Assembly: GCA_015060455.1 (NCBI GenBank)
Contig: SUYM01000014.1
Coordinates: 1-64,000 of the forward strand
Direction: 5' to 3'
Source of the DNA: Bacteroidales bacterium
Lineage (GTDB): Bacteria > Bacteroidota > Bacteroidia > Bacteroidales > UBA932
Length of the DNA stretch: 64,000 nt
Part shown: positions 23,501 through 32,398 of the stretch, piece by piece
Position numbering within the stretch: position 1 is the stretch's first letter
Layout: every line of letters starts with the position of its first letter
Made by a program: the position numbers and the translations under genes
The notes under the pieces: generated by a model
Database searches by the model: none
What the model was told of the DNA's origin: nothing
What the model saw: only the letters and a program-made list of their open reading frames with translations

Positions 23501-23889
23501 CATGCTCCGAGCATACCCACGTTTGCAGGCTTGATCACGCTCTGACGGTAGAAGATCTCGTAGCCGTTGGTCTTGTCTGTCGCATAGAAAAGACGGCCTC
23601 CGATGTCAGGAAGTACGCAGACCTTGACATAATCGTTTTCAAGATAGACCGCTCTATGAGCCGAATCCACCTTCTCGATTGTAGGGTTGTCGTTCATCGC
23701 GTATGGATATACGCCACGCTTTGCTCTCTGGTAGGCGAAGTCCCTTTCGAAAAGAGGGGCCTTCTCAGGAGCGTTCACTCTGTAAGTCGGAAGGTTTTCA
23801 ACTCCTTCCCACATCTTTACAGGGCCGTTCTGCGCTGATGCCGTAAGACCGGCAAGCAGAACTGATGCACAAATCAGTACTTTCTTCAT
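20548..23889 (-). CDS. DUF5107 domain protein with C-terminal TPR array
   Basis: This large exported protein (1113 residues, signal peptide ending LTASAQ) has an N-terminal DUF5107 domain (about 40-360). The domain has a beta-sandwich resembling mutarotase-like enzymes, with VCVLPDIGGRLFYATD and a His-rich NVFHHHRATSQYP. A small sandwich follows, and then at least ten tetratricopeptide repeats from about 480 to the end. The biochemical role of DUF5107 is not established; its recurrence in sugar-degradation loci and its mutarotase-like fold suggest glycan binding or cleavage. The spacer before it holds the 23.9-kb tandem repeat. It is followed after 10 bases by the BNR gene. Confidence 0.75.
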   Translation of the reverse strand: MKKVLICASVLLAGLTASAQNGPVKMWEGVENLPTYRVNAPEKAPLFERDFAYQRAKRGVYPYAMNDNPTIEKVDSAHRAVYLENDYVKVCVLPDIGGRLFYATDKTNGYEIFYRQSVIKPANVGMLGAWISGGVEWNVFHHHRATSQYPIDYKLVDNGDGSKTIWVGEVENRHRMSWAVGMTLHPDKSYIEVTGRFFNNSIDRNSMLHWNNVATHANENYQIIFPENTEFGMFHHKLSHIHWPVPQSPYKGNPEFIGRNISWWKNLPSLTGDSVFIHDLQDDFVGGYDHGVDAGTMLAGNHNINKGGKFWTWGPHAYGHAWDCVTLTDSDGPYVELMTAAYSDNQPDYCWINPQESKEFTAYWYGIRNLNNVNRGNEKATVNMDINPSGDIHVAANVTQIRRNAKVEVTRNGKVLYSKVATMAPDKPFADDFKVDASEVAEPTEVLMSLYSAEGELLIDYHPYKHDLSKPHPEDLLPVNPDPKSIENTEELFYVGMRNLQFHQAHTDPMDYFNEVLRRDPGDVRTNTQVGIILRKAGDYAKAAEHLRKAISRQSANYTRVADGEAMYNLGLILKAEEKWEAAIDTLYRAAWDYEYASASYYQLAQISAKLGNSVRALEEATMAVNYNGMNIDAKNIRTTLLRKAGRKAEALALAKEVVKFDPLNYYATNELVLMGAKPAAEFAKLLRGVPESYLELALYYYNNGFVKEAKDVLTASEAVKPYPTVEYWLGYLADAAGDKESARDWFKKAEDRSIAYVFPFRLETIKPLDKALEYLPKSFNTWYYLGNLYYHKQPEKALACWEKAVEAKPDFAMALRNLGWYWRFKNENKDKDFSDYAKAIDYYQAAISADVDGNALFLAECDEVMELVKAPLDDRYNLFNGREALYEKRYDSETKALKQRILKGEYAPVLEKLQTRFYSRREHIEDLHDIYVDVCLLSGFEAWQKGDNEAALKFMLLSNEYPENHGYAHLEYYARDAQVYYNIGLAYEKVGDAENAAKYYRMASEVVVKPADGIYNFEKGLAMRKLDPKASVRSMYKDIVKVGKASLTTYVQRFWESFDRGPYEQDVNAAAYYMQAVGYKALGRNFKAKRMLKKALKERNDHLWANYYLGNL

Positions 23890-23911
23890 TATATGTTTTA
23901 TTTAGTTGTTA

Positions 23912-24080
23912 TAGATTCTTCACTTCGTTCAGAATGACAGATGGTCGTTCAGAATGACAGATGATCGTTCAGAATGACAGACGGTCGTTCAGATGACAGA
24001 TGGCCGTTCAGAATGACAGACGGTCGTTCAGAAGACAGATGGTCGTTCAGAAGACAGATGGTCGTTCAGAATGACAGAAG
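23912..24080. repeat. Tandem array of eight ~20-bp units
   Basis: Eight near-copies of GGTCGTTCAGAATGACAGAT stand head to tail; some units have lost one base and are 19 bp (TTCAGATGACAG, TTCAGAAGACAG). The first unit is preceded by AGATTCTTCACTTCG, so the array looks like the 3' half of the dispersed repeat family expanded in place. It fills almost the whole 194-base spacer between the clan GH-A gene and the DUF5107 gene. Confidence 0.9.
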
Positions 24081-24083
24081 GGC

Positions 24084-25202
24084 TTATTTATAGATATTAT
24101 ATTTCGGATTCTGACCGGCGAGGTGCTTGTCGGCTGTAATCTTTTTGAGGATATCCACCTCAACAGCGCTATATGGCGTATAGTCATGCCAGAAGATGCT
24201 GTGGAACCACACTGCCGGCTCTCCGTCAGACGGTTTGTGACCCCAAGGAAAACGGTATTCGCATTTTCCCTCTGCAAGTCCCCAGTTAAGGGCTCCCACC
24301 TTCTCACGTTTCATTATCGGGAGGCAGGTCTCGAATGCAGAACCGAAGTTGCGTGCAAGGTACTCCTGACAGATCATAGGCCTCTTGAAACGGCTGAGCA
24401 TATTGATGAAAGTCTCAAGTTCGGCAGGAGTGTAGTAGCAGTGGAAAGTGATGATATCCGAATTTGTAAGCACAAATGATATCATATCCAGTTTTGTTGT
24501 CGCTCCCCTGAAACCCGGGCGATGCCATACAGGTGAGGTAAGAGGCTGGCTTGGACGGACTTCCCATGCCCATCTGTACATTTCAGTCATGAATTCAAGG
24601 CAGTTACGACCGTCTTTGAGATTCTCCGGCTCATTGTAAAGGCACCAATATACGATTCTCTTGTCGTTCTTGAAGGTTCTGAGGATATCCTGGAGATATT
24701 CCTTGAACTCCGGCCATCTCTCCTTGTTGTTGAAGATGTCCTTATGAGGGCTCTGGCACCAGTGGCCGCCACCGTGTACAAACGGCTCCGGCTCGGGCTG
24801 CTTGCCGAGTTTCTCCGGACCTCCGCCATTGGTGCAGAAGGTGAAGGTCACTCTCACACCATGCTTTCCGGCTATGTCAAGCATCTGGTCGATTCTCTTC
24901 TTGAAACCCTCCTTGTCCTGGAACCAGAGCATCTCGTGAAGATAGATACGCACCATATTGAAGCCGAGTTCCTCGCAGAGGGCCATTTCCTTGTCAAGGA
25001 TTTCAGGGTTGAACGTATCTTCCTGCCACATCTCGAACTGGTTGATGGCGTATGTAGGCACATAGCAGCAGCCCACAGGCCACTCTGTCTGGCTCCACCA
25101 CTCTCGTGCCTGCTCAGGAGTCCACTGGGTGTTTACCGGCTTCTTTGCCGAAAGGGTGAGGCTGAAAAGGACAGCCGTAAAAAGAATGAGTGTTTTCTTC
25201 AT
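24084..25202 (-). CDS. Clan GH-A (GH5/GH2-like) glycoside hydrolase
   Basis: The exported protein of 372 residues is a single TIM barrel. It carries MVRIYLHEMLW early, the acid/base Glu191 in WCLYNEPENL and the nucleophile Glu280 in MICQEYLAR, the retaining clan GH-A arrangement. A close family is not recognised; proteins like this are often labelled cellulase or xylanase without proof. The start at 25202 precedes a normal signal peptide. In-frame codons up to 25274 give an ISSERSESRN-like extension that is merely a translated dispersed repeat and should be left out. It is separated from the DUF5689 gene by that repeat, and from DUF5107 by the tandem array. Confidence 0.8.
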   Translation of the reverse strand: MKKTLILFTAVLFSLTLSAKKPVNTQWTPEQAREWWSQTEWPVGCCYVPTYAINQFEMWQEDTFNPEILDKEMALCEELGFNMVRIYLHEMLWFQDKEGFKKRIDQMLDIAGKHGVRVTFTFCTNGGGPEKLGKQPEPEPFVHGGGHWCQSPHKDIFNNKERWPEFKEYLQDILRTFKNDKRIVYWCLYNEPENLKDGRNCLEFMTEMYRWAWEVRPSQPLTSPVWHRPGFRGATTKLDMISFVLTNSDIITFHCYYTPAELETFINMLSRFKRPMICQEYLARNFGSAFETCLPIMKREKVGALNWGLAEGKCEYRFPWGHKPSDGEPAVWFHSIFWHDYTPYSAVEVDILKKITADKHLAGQNPKYNIYK

Positions 25203-25217
25203 GATATGATTATATAT

Positions 25218-25276
25218 TAGATTTCTCGACTCGCTACGCTCGCTCGAAATGACATTAATGGCCACTAATGTCATTT
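25218..25276. repeat. Dispersed repeat plus palindrome after the DUF5689 gene
   Basis: AGATTTCTCGACTCGCTACG, continuing CTCGCTCGAAATGACA, is a typical family member. It runs into a palindrome ATGACATTA ... TAATGTCAT (about 25249-25275) that overlaps the stop codon of the DUF5689 gene and may act as a hairpin within the operon mRNA. Confidence 0.75.
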
Positions 25277-27538
25277 ATTGCACCTTACTGCGAAATAGTT
25301 GATTGAATTATCGACATTGGTATTGATTGTGCCGCGACTGTATGTGTCACCGCTGTCAGCGGCCTTGTCAACCGGTATCAGTTTGATGACCACCTGAGTC
25401 TTGCCCCACACATCAGCATCCTTCGGCAGAGTAAACGACATATATTTATGTCCGGGACAATGCCATACCCTTCTATTGCCTTTGGCTGGGAAATCCGGCA
25501 CCGTGTATCTTGCAATCTCGATTTCAGCATCACTGTCGGAGGTTGTATAAACCATCTTCCAGTTACGTGGTCCACCGACTCTGTCTCCATAACCATTGAC
25601 CGCACCCAACTGCACAGACATAGGTGCATTGTCCGCAGTCAGATCAGAAGTCGAGAAGTTGACCTGCCAGAATCTGTTAAGATTATTGTCCTTGTCAACC
25701 CATCCGGTAGAGTTCCATGCAGAGCCGCAGGTCTTGTCAATGCGACCCTGTGTGCGTCCGAGATTTTCCTGCGAGGTCGATGTAAACCACACAGCCCTTT
25801 GTCCGCCGCACCAGATGCCGTTTCCTGTGGTGATGTCCGTCAACTGACCATCATTGTACGGGCCTAACAATGTCCAGTCTCTCTTGGTCGAAATTTCCAC
25901 TTCACCATTGGTCTTGGACACCAGAGTCAGCCTTGCACAAGGATTTCCGTCATCATTGTAGAGCCATATTGCACGGTCATTATAATTAGGAATGAGTTTC
26001 TGATCTGCTCCGGAGTAGATATAGGTGAACTCACAGACCAGGGACGAAAAGCCATTGTCAAAGTCATTGTCCAATGCAATGTCCGATTTGCTTATAGGAC
26101 GGATCTGATATGTACCGATATGTCCCAGGTTATTCACATAGTCCAGACCAAGTCCATTGCCAACCATCTGATCGGCCGCCGCCTGATCCCACTCGAAGTT
26201 ATCGCAATGCTCATGCACGATGACACCCGTAATGCTTCCCGAACCTTTTGGTCTCTCCGTACCGTCTCTGTGCCATGTGCAGGTGGTATTCACCATCATG
26301 TGCATTGTGGTTCCCTCATTATCACGGATCACCATCGGATATTTGTTGATGATGCAGTAGTTGCTCACATCCACACCGATATATGGTCCTTTCGCAATCG
26401 GCTGCTCGCAGTTTGTCAGTTCTACAAGTGTATATACATCAGACGGTTGCAGTTCTGACATCTTCTTCTGCTTGATGACAACATCAGCGCCGGAGCCCGG
26501 TTCGGTGCTCATTACAGCAGTTGCTGACAGGCCTGAAACTATATAACGGTCAGGGTCAGCCTCCCTGGCAAGTGTCGCTCCTGCAAGCGAAAGCCTCAGA
26601 TGGTCAAAACGCTTGACGAGAAGTTCCGATCCTGCATTGAAGTCTATCCGGACACCGTCATTACCCTGAGGGTCAGACACATACAGGGTCCTTCCGGCAG
26701 CAGTAAGATCCTGTATGATGGAGGTTATGTTGATATTTTCTGCTCCATTTCCTTCAAGATTGTCGTTCAAGACAATACAATCAGTCAACACCACATTGCC
26801 CTCGACAGCGACGCTGCCAGCCTCTGAAAGCATCGCCTTCAACTGAGCGATGGTCATCTCCTGAGTTTCAGCACCGGCCGCAGCCTGTCCTACCTGAATC
26901 TTTCCGACGAAGGAGGTTCCCTTCTTTGAAACGGTCACGACAGCATGCCTATCATTTTCTGCCACATTCTCTGCAACCTCAAATTTCAGATAGTTGTTTT
27001 CCATCCTGACCTGTGATATCCACTGGCCGAGGTCACTTTCGACATACTCCGTCTCGATGACAATGTCATCAGGTCCTGAAAGCGTAAGAACCTTGGCGCT
27101 CAACTGACCGCCCTCGGCCCCGATCCATAGATTCTGGTGAACCACAGAGAAGTCCTCGCTCAAAATGCCCACCTGATTTACCTGAATCTCCACATTTCTA
27201 TGCTTTCTGGTCAAGGTAATCTTTCCATCACGCATGATGGTACGGTTGGCATCATAATACACTGTGATATATTGATCTTCACTATTGCCCTGATATGTTC
27301 TGGATGAGCCTTCAAACCAAAGCCAATCGCAGTCCTGATGCACCTCGGCCTTGAAATCGCCATCAGATATGACGAAAATCTCAAATGACCCGGCCTTATA
27401 ATCCAAAGGAAGAAGCGGCTTTGCAGGATCCGGTTCGTTGAGTCTTGCACCGAATTCCACCACATCCAGTTGAGCCAACTTATCCTCACATGACAGTGCC
27501 ACAAGGCACATCAGTATTATTGAAATGTATTTCTTCAT
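25271..27538 (-). CDS. DUF5689/BACON surface glycan-binding lipoprotein (SusE position)
   Basis: The 755-residue lipoprotein (LVALSC) occupies the position of SusE/F, directly after SusD. Its N-terminus holds two BACON-like beta-sandwich domains (CDWLWFEG ... ITLTRKHRNVEIQVNQVG, and a second to about residue 225). A DUF5689 OB-like segment follows (about 230-480; MTIAQLKAMLSEAGSVAVEG, TLYVSDPQGNDGVRI), and then a beta-sandwich rich in aromatics at the C-terminus. Such proteins bind the polysaccharide at the cell surface and help feed the SusCD transporter; no catalytic motif is seen. The ligand is unknown. A repeat copy lies between it and SusD, and another overlaps its 3' flank. Confidence 0.82.
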   Translation of the reverse strand: MKKYISIILMCLVALSCEDKLAQLDVVEFGARLNEPDPAKPLLPLDYKAGSFEIFVISDGDFKAEVHQDCDWLWFEGSSRTYQGNSEDQYITVYYDANRTIMRDGKITLTRKHRNVEIQVNQVGILSEDFSVVHQNLWIGAEGGQLSAKVLTLSGPDDIVIETEYVESDLGQWISQVRMENNYLKFEVAENVAENDRHAVVTVSKKGTSFVGKIQVGQAAAGAETQEMTIAQLKAMLSEAGSVAVEGNVVLTDCIVLNDNLEGNGAENINITSIIQDLTAAGRTLYVSDPQGNDGVRIDFNAGSELLVKRFDHLRLSLAGATLAREADPDRYIVSGLSATAVMSTEPGSGADVVIKQKKMSELQPSDVYTLVELTNCEQPIAKGPYIGVDVSNYCIINKYPMVIRDNEGTTMHMMVNTTCTWHRDGTERPKGSGSITGVIVHEHCDNFEWDQAAADQMVGNGLGLDYVNNLGHIGTYQIRPISKSDIALDNDFDNGFSSLVCEFTYIYSGADQKLIPNYNDRAIWLYNDDGNPCARLTLVSKTNGEVEISTKRDWTLLGPYNDGQLTDITTGNGIWCGGQRAVWFTSTSQENLGRTQGRIDKTCGSAWNSTGWVDKDNNLNRFWQVNFSTSDLTADNAPMSVQLGAVNGYGDRVGGPRNWKMVYTTSDSDAEIEIARYTVPDFPAKGNRRVWHCPGHKYMSFTLPKDADVWGKTQVVIKLIPVDKAADSGDTYSRGTINTNVDNSINYFAVRCNK

Positions 27539-27545
27539 AATATAT

Positions 27546-27582
27546 TAGATTTCTCGACTCCCTACGGTCGCTCGAAATGACA
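27546..27582. repeat. Dispersed repeat between SusD and DUF5689 genes
   Basis: AGATTTCTCGACTCCCTACG, continuing GTCGCTCGAAATGACAG, almost fills the 46-base spacer; it differs from the 25218 copy at few positions. Confidence 0.75.
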
Positions 27583-27584
27583 GA

Positions 27585-29297
27585 TTAAAGTATTCCCTTA
27601 TATGCGTTATTGTCCAAGTTATTGCCTGAATATGTAACCTGTTCGGCTGGAATCGGCCAGTATTCGTGACATGGAAGGATATATCCCTTGATATATTTGC
27701 CTTCATTATACATGAGCGTCCTTTCATACCATATTCCCCAGCGTACAAGGTCAAACTTTCGCTGGAACTCTCCAAAAAGTTCCCTTGCACACTCCATCCT
27801 GATCTCCTCCATCAAGGCCTCCCTGCTGTTGTTCACATTCTCAGGAGACAACTCATCCAGGCCGGCACGATTACGGACTATATTCAGATAGTCACAGGCC
27901 GTTTCCATGTCGCCATTCATCAGATGGGCCTCTGCCAGATTCAGCAGCACGCCTGCATAACGGAACACCTTGTAGTTGTTTCCATCCTGATTGTTATACA
28001 TACCGAAGCACCAGAACTTGTCTCCCAGCCAAGGCTGGTTATTACCGTATGGCTTGTCAACGGATCCGTCAGGCTGACTGTTCGACGGCTTATTGAACCA
28101 ATATATTCCCTTCTTTTCAGTCAGCATCCTGGACTTAACATATCCTTCACCCTGCCAGCGCCATGCAAGGTTTCCTGAACCGCCTGCCGGCTCAGTCCTG
28201 CCGTTGGAATATTCACCGTTTCTGATGTCCTTTGACGAATAAGGCAGCACTCTTGTATAATAATATGACGTAGGTATTGCAGCGGTATATGTTCTGGCAT
28301 ATGCGCCCAATTCCGGAATCTTGATACCGTTATATATATCAGAAGCCTGACTTGCACTTTCCTCCTCGTCATCGGAAGTCACAGTAGTACGGGCAGGAGT
28401 ACAATATGATGCGATGGTACCCTTGATTGCAAGTCCATATTCCTCCACAAGGTTTCCGACCTCAAGGATTGACTCCTTGACATTCTTCTCTCTCCAACGG
28501 ACATCGGTGATAGGATAATCCTTCGCGAAATCATACTTGCTCTTGACGGTACGGTAATCTCCATAGATCGCTTCGAGTTGACCGAAAATCTTGATGGCAT
28601 CAGTGTAACGCTCATTCCACAGACACATCTTGCCGGCCACCATCAGACCTACGGCCGCACCGATATAGGCCTTTGACGGATTTTCGTATGTGCGCTGAAG
28701 CGGCAGCGCCTGCCTGCCTCCCATGCTGTATGGAAGAAGATATTCCATCATCTCATCAATCAGATAATCACGGGTATCCTTTGCGGACATACGCGGCAGA
28801 GACGCGATCCTTGCCCTGTTCTGCTCGGTAACAGCCTCAGTATAGAACGGAACATCGCCAAAGGTTGATGTAAGAAGATAGTAATACAGGGCTCTCAGCA
28901 CCTTTGCCTCTGCAATCCAAGGGAGTTTCTGCTCCCGGGTAAAGTACTCGGACTCTTCAAGGACATCAATCATTTCATTACATCTCATCACGCCGGTATA
29001 TCCCTTGGACCATACAGTCGCAGCAACACCCGGACGGGACGGAGAGACATCGCAGTTGGCATTATACTGATTTGACACACTCATCGAGATAAGGTCTGTG
29101 GCGCATTCGGTCATCTGCCAATATCCTGAATTACAGATAATGTCACGGACCTGGGTATAGCAGCCGCTCAGACCTGTCCTCACCTGTATCTCATTCCTGT
29201 AATAAGTGTCTCTTGTGGAGTTGGACACTACCTGCTCCTTCAATGAACATCCACAAAGGAAGCACAAGCCGCATAAAATATATATTGCCTTCTTCAT
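27585..29297 (-). CDS. SusD/RagB-family glycan-binding lipoprotein
   Basis: The 570-residue lipoprotein (FLCGC) is the lid of the SusCD glycan importer on the outer surface. It has the SusD TPR-like helices (TGLSGCYTQVRDIIC, WIAEAKVLRALYYYLLT) and the C-terminal RagB/SusD pattern (RYAGVLLNLAEAHLMNGD, LNIVRNRAGLDEL, IRMECARELFGEFQRKFDLVRWG). It follows SusC by four bases, as is usual. It should cap the barrel and bind the oligosaccharide. There is no sign of truncation. Confidence 0.97.
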   Translation of the reverse strand: MKKAIYILCGLCFLCGCSLKEQVVSNSTRDTYYRNEIQVRTGLSGCYTQVRDIICNSGYWQMTECATDLISMSVSNQYNANCDVSPSRPGVAATVWSKGYTGVMRCNEMIDVLEESEYFTREQKLPWIAEAKVLRALYYYLLTSTFGDVPFYTEAVTEQNRARIASLPRMSAKDTRDYLIDEMMEYLLPYSMGGRQALPLQRTYENPSKAYIGAAVGLMVAGKMCLWNERYTDAIKIFGQLEAIYGDYRTVKSKYDFAKDYPITDVRWREKNVKESILEVGNLVEEYGLAIKGTIASYCTPARTTVTSDDEEESASQASDIYNGIKIPELGAYARTYTAAIPTSYYYTRVLPYSSKDIRNGEYSNGRTEPAGGSGNLAWRWQGEGYVKSRMLTEKKGIYWFNKPSNSQPDGSVDKPYGNNQPWLGDKFWCFGMYNNQDGNNYKVFRYAGVLLNLAEAHLMNGDMETACDYLNIVRNRAGLDELSPENVNNSREALMEEIRMECARELFGEFQRKFDLVRWGIWYERTLMYNEGKYIKGYILPCHEYWPIPAEQVTYSGNNLDNNAYKGIL

Positions 29298-29301
29298 ACT
29301 C

Positions 29302-32300
29302 TTAGAAATTCATTGAAAGGTTAAACACAAATGTTCTCGGGCGTGGGAAGGAGCCGTTGTCAAGTCGGTACAGTGACGTACTTACATCCGGATCGAATCC
29401 GTTATAGTATTTCCAGAGCACGAGATTTTCACCACTTACTCCGACAGTCGTTGATTTGAGGTACTTCTTGACCTTCTTGTTCTTGATAGGGATATTATAA
29501 CTGATAGAAACATTCTTCAATCTCAGGAATGAAGCATCATGCACCTGACGGTCACTTGCGAACGTATCATTGTAACCGGCCTTAGGAATATCGGAATCCG
29601 GTCTGAGTTCCTTGTCCCAGGCATTGAGAATATACTTGTACTTGTTATATGACGATGTTGTCGATCCCATCCAGAGTTCGGAAAGGTTATACATCTTTCC
29701 TCCCAACGAATATGCGAAATAGAAACTTATGTTGAGGTTCTTGCAGATTGTAAAGTCATTCTGGAAACCGCCGTAGATGACCGGATCTCCGGTACCGAGA
29801 TATACCATGTCATTCTGGTCAAGGAGACCGTCATTGTTCACATCCACGAATTTTGCACGACCCACATTGGTACCGTTGGCTCCATCCTGGATATGTGAAA
29901 CATACGTATGGGTGAGATTGTTCTTCCTGATCTCCTCGTCATTATGCCATACACCGGCATATTTGTAACCCCAGATGGCATTCACAGGATAGCCGTTCCT
30001 GTATCCGTACATATATTGGGTGGTGTTGCGCGGGTTATTGTAAGTAGGCACGATCTCGCCATTGTTTCCCACATCGATCACCATCTGACGGTTGTGGGCC
30101 ATAGTCAGCACAGTCGTCCATGCAAAGTTCCTGTTTCTGATGTTCTGAGTCGTAAGCGTCAACTCCACACCGGCATTTCTTGTCTTGCCGGCATTGGTAA
30201 AATATGTGCTGAAACCAGTTGTCTGAGAGTTCTTCATTGACAGGAGAAGGTCTCTGGTAACAGACACATAGGCATCAGCCTCAAGAACGATTCTGCTGTT
30301 CAGTACTGCGAAATTAAGACCTAAGTTATATGAATCCGTAGTCTCCCATGTGAGGTTTGAGTTCTCGAGTTTCGACGGGATATAGACAAGTTCCTGTGCG
30401 TTGCCGAAGAGCCAGTTTGTCATTGATGCAGTCAGGGTTGCAAGGGACTGGTAACTTGCCACTGCGTCATTACCGGAGCGTCCTGCACTGACACGGAGAG
30501 AGAGGTCATTGAGCCAATGGGCATTCTTCAACCACTTCTCATTTGAGATAGACCATCTGAGCGCTGCCGCAGGGAAAAAGCCCCACTTGTTTCCCTCAGC
30601 AAAATTCGAGGCTCCATCCGCACGTACAGTGAAGGTAGCATAATACCTTCTCTTGTATGAATAATTAGCCCTGCCCAGCACGGACATGCTTGTCCTGATA
30701 TGATGGTATGAACTTACACTAAGATTCTCCTTGTTCTTGATAGCAGCAATATTATGATATTTAAGGTTATCATCAACATAGCCGCTGCCGCTGACCGATG
30801 CATTGTCGGTCACCCTCTTTTCTGCCGTGAATCCCAGCAGGGTCTCGATGGAATGGCCTTTCTTCTTCCTGTTATATGTCAGGGTAGTCTCCGAAAGGAA
30901 CTTCTTCTGTTTCCACTCCGAGCGTGATGCGTTGCCACCGGTAAGGTTTGCTGCCGCAACAGGGAGGAAGGAAGGAGAATAATATCCGGTAAAGTCATTC
31001 CTGTATGAATAAGTGAACTTTGTCTTTGCCACAATATTCTTGGTGATGTTGTATTGCAGCCAAGGAGAGAATGAGGTCGCATCCTTCATTGCCTCGCTTG
31101 TGACTTCTTCAGCAGACATCAGCGGGTTGTTGAAGACCACGCCGCCCGAGGTCGAATTGTCTCCGAAGATGTTCCAGACGTCATTTGTTGAAAGCAGCGG
31201 GCTGAGGAAGATGGCGGCATTGGTGTTCGTTCCACCGATGGCCGCAGGGCTCTTGTCAGTCAACTGATAGGTATAGTTCAACTTGGCACCCCAACGGAGT
31301 TTCTTGGTGAGTTTGCTGTCGATCCACGCCAGAGTCGAATATCTTGTATATCCTGATGACTTTATGACACCACGATTGTCATGATATCCGAAAGACACAG
31401 AATATCTTGTATCCTTGTTTCCTCCTTTGAGGCTGAAATGATAGTCCTGATATACACCAAGTTGAGAAAGTTCATCAATCCAGTCCGTTCCCTTGCCTCT
31501 TGATGCAGGGTCTGCAAACGGCGCAACCCATGCGGATAAATCCTTACCGGCATCGATAGCATCCTGTCTGCTCACCATATTTCTCCACTGCGCATATTCA
31601 GAAGCATCCAGAATGTCCAGTTTGGAAGCGATTGTCGATATGCCGGCTGCCGCTTTCAGATTGACAGAAAACTTCCTGGCATCATCCTTATCCGGTGTTT
31701 CCGTAGTGATAAGGATTACACCGTTCGCACCTCTGGCACCATAGATGGCTGTTGAAGACACGTCCTTCAATACCGAAATGGACACGATGTCAGAAGGGTT
31801 TATCTCACTGAGGTCATCCACTGCATCAAGCACGCCATCCACAACGATCAACGGCTTGTTTCCCGCCTCTATCGATCTTGAACCGCGCACGAGGATATTC
31901 GCACCTTCGCCAGGCTCGCCGGTCGTGGACATGAACTCGGCACCGGCCACCCTTCCTTGAAGGGCCTGAGCGACCGAAGTGATAGGAGATCTCGTAAGGT
32001 CGTCCGCATCCACGACAGACACCGCTCCCGTAAGGTCACTCTTCTTGGAAGTACCGTAACCGATGACCACGACCTTTTCAAGTTGCTCCATCGAAGGCTT
32101 CATCCGGACATTGACCACATTCTTGCCTTCGACCGGAACGAGAGCATTCTCATAACTTATGAATGTAAATTCAAGGAAACCATCCTTGGCGACCCTGATC
32201 TTATAAAGTCCGTCAAGGTCAGAGACAGTACCGTTCTTCGGGTTATTCTTATCGACAATACCGACACCCGGCATCGGCTCACCCTTTTCGTCAGTCACCT

Positions 32301-32394
32301 TTCCGGAAACCTCTATATTCTGAGCAAATGCCACACTGACAGTAAATGACAGGAATACCGTCAGGAAAATTCTATATATGCTTGTGTGTTTCAT
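29302..32394 (-). CDS. SusC/RagA-family TonB-dependent outer-membrane transporter
   Basis: The 1030-residue protein has a signal peptide, an N-terminal carboxypeptidase-D-like domain (about 27-110, VSGKVTDEKGEPMPGVGI), a TonB box-like VVIGYGTSKKSDLTGAV and a plug with the SusC signature TTGEPGEGANILVRGSRSI. A 22-strand barrel follows, ending in the aromatic FVFNLSMNF. It imports oligosaccharides powered by TonB. There is no sigma/anti-sigma signalling extension, which fits control by the hybrid sensor instead. It starts four bases after the BACON/EEP-like gene. Confidence 0.98.
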   Translation of the reverse strand: MKHTSIYRIFLTVFLSFTVSVAFAQNIEVSGKVTDEKGEPMPGVGIVDKNNPKNGTVSDLDGLYKIRVAKDGFLEFTFISYENALVPVEGKNVVNVRMKPSMEQLEKVVVIGYGTSKKSDLTGAVSVVDADDLTRSPITSVAQALQGRVAGAEFMSTTGEPGEGANILVRGSRSIEAGNKPLIVVDGVLDAVDDLSEINPSDIVSISVLKDVSSTAIYGARGANGVILITTETPDKDDARKFSVNLKAAAGISTIASKLDILDASEYAQWRNMVSRQDAIDAGKDLSAWVAPFADPASRGKGTDWIDELSQLGVYQDYHFSLKGGNKDTRYSVSFGYHDNRGVIKSSGYTRYSTLAWIDSKLTKKLRWGAKLNYTYQLTDKSPAAIGGTNTNAAIFLSPLLSTNDVWNIFGDNSTSGGVVFNNPLMSAEEVTSEAMKDATSFSPWLQYNITKNIVAKTKFTYSYRNDFTGYYSPSFLPVAAANLTGGNASRSEWKQKKFLSETTLTYNRKKKGHSIETLLGFTAEKRVTDNASVSGSGYVDDNLKYHNIAAIKNKENLSVSSYHHIRTSMSVLGRANYSYKRRYYATFTVRADGASNFAEGNKWGFFPAAALRWSISNEKWLKNAHWLNDLSLRVSAGRSGNDAVASYQSLATLTASMTNWLFGNAQELVYIPSKLENSNLTWETTDSYNLGLNFAVLNSRIVLEADAYVSVTRDLLLSMKNSQTTGFSTYFTNAGKTRNAGVELTLTTQNIRNRNFAWTTVLTMAHNRQMVIDVGNNGEIVPTYNNPRNTTQYMYGYRNGYPVNAIWGYKYAGVWHNDEEIRKNNLTHTYVSHIQDGANGTNVGRAKFVDVNNDGLLDQNDMVYLGTGDPVIYGGFQNDFTICKNLNISFYFAYSLGGKMYNLSELWMGSTTSSYNKYKYILNAWDKELRPDSDIPKAGYNDTFASDRQVHDASFLRLKNVSISYNIPIKNKKVKKYLKSTTVGVSGENLVLWKYYNGFDPDVSTSLYRLDNGSFPRPRTFVFNLSMNF

Positions 32395-32398
32395 CCGA

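Noticed and set aside
23912..24080. Possible CRISPR array
   Set aside because: The units are contiguous ~20-bp copies with no spacers between them, and no cas gene is near; it is a simple tandem repeat.
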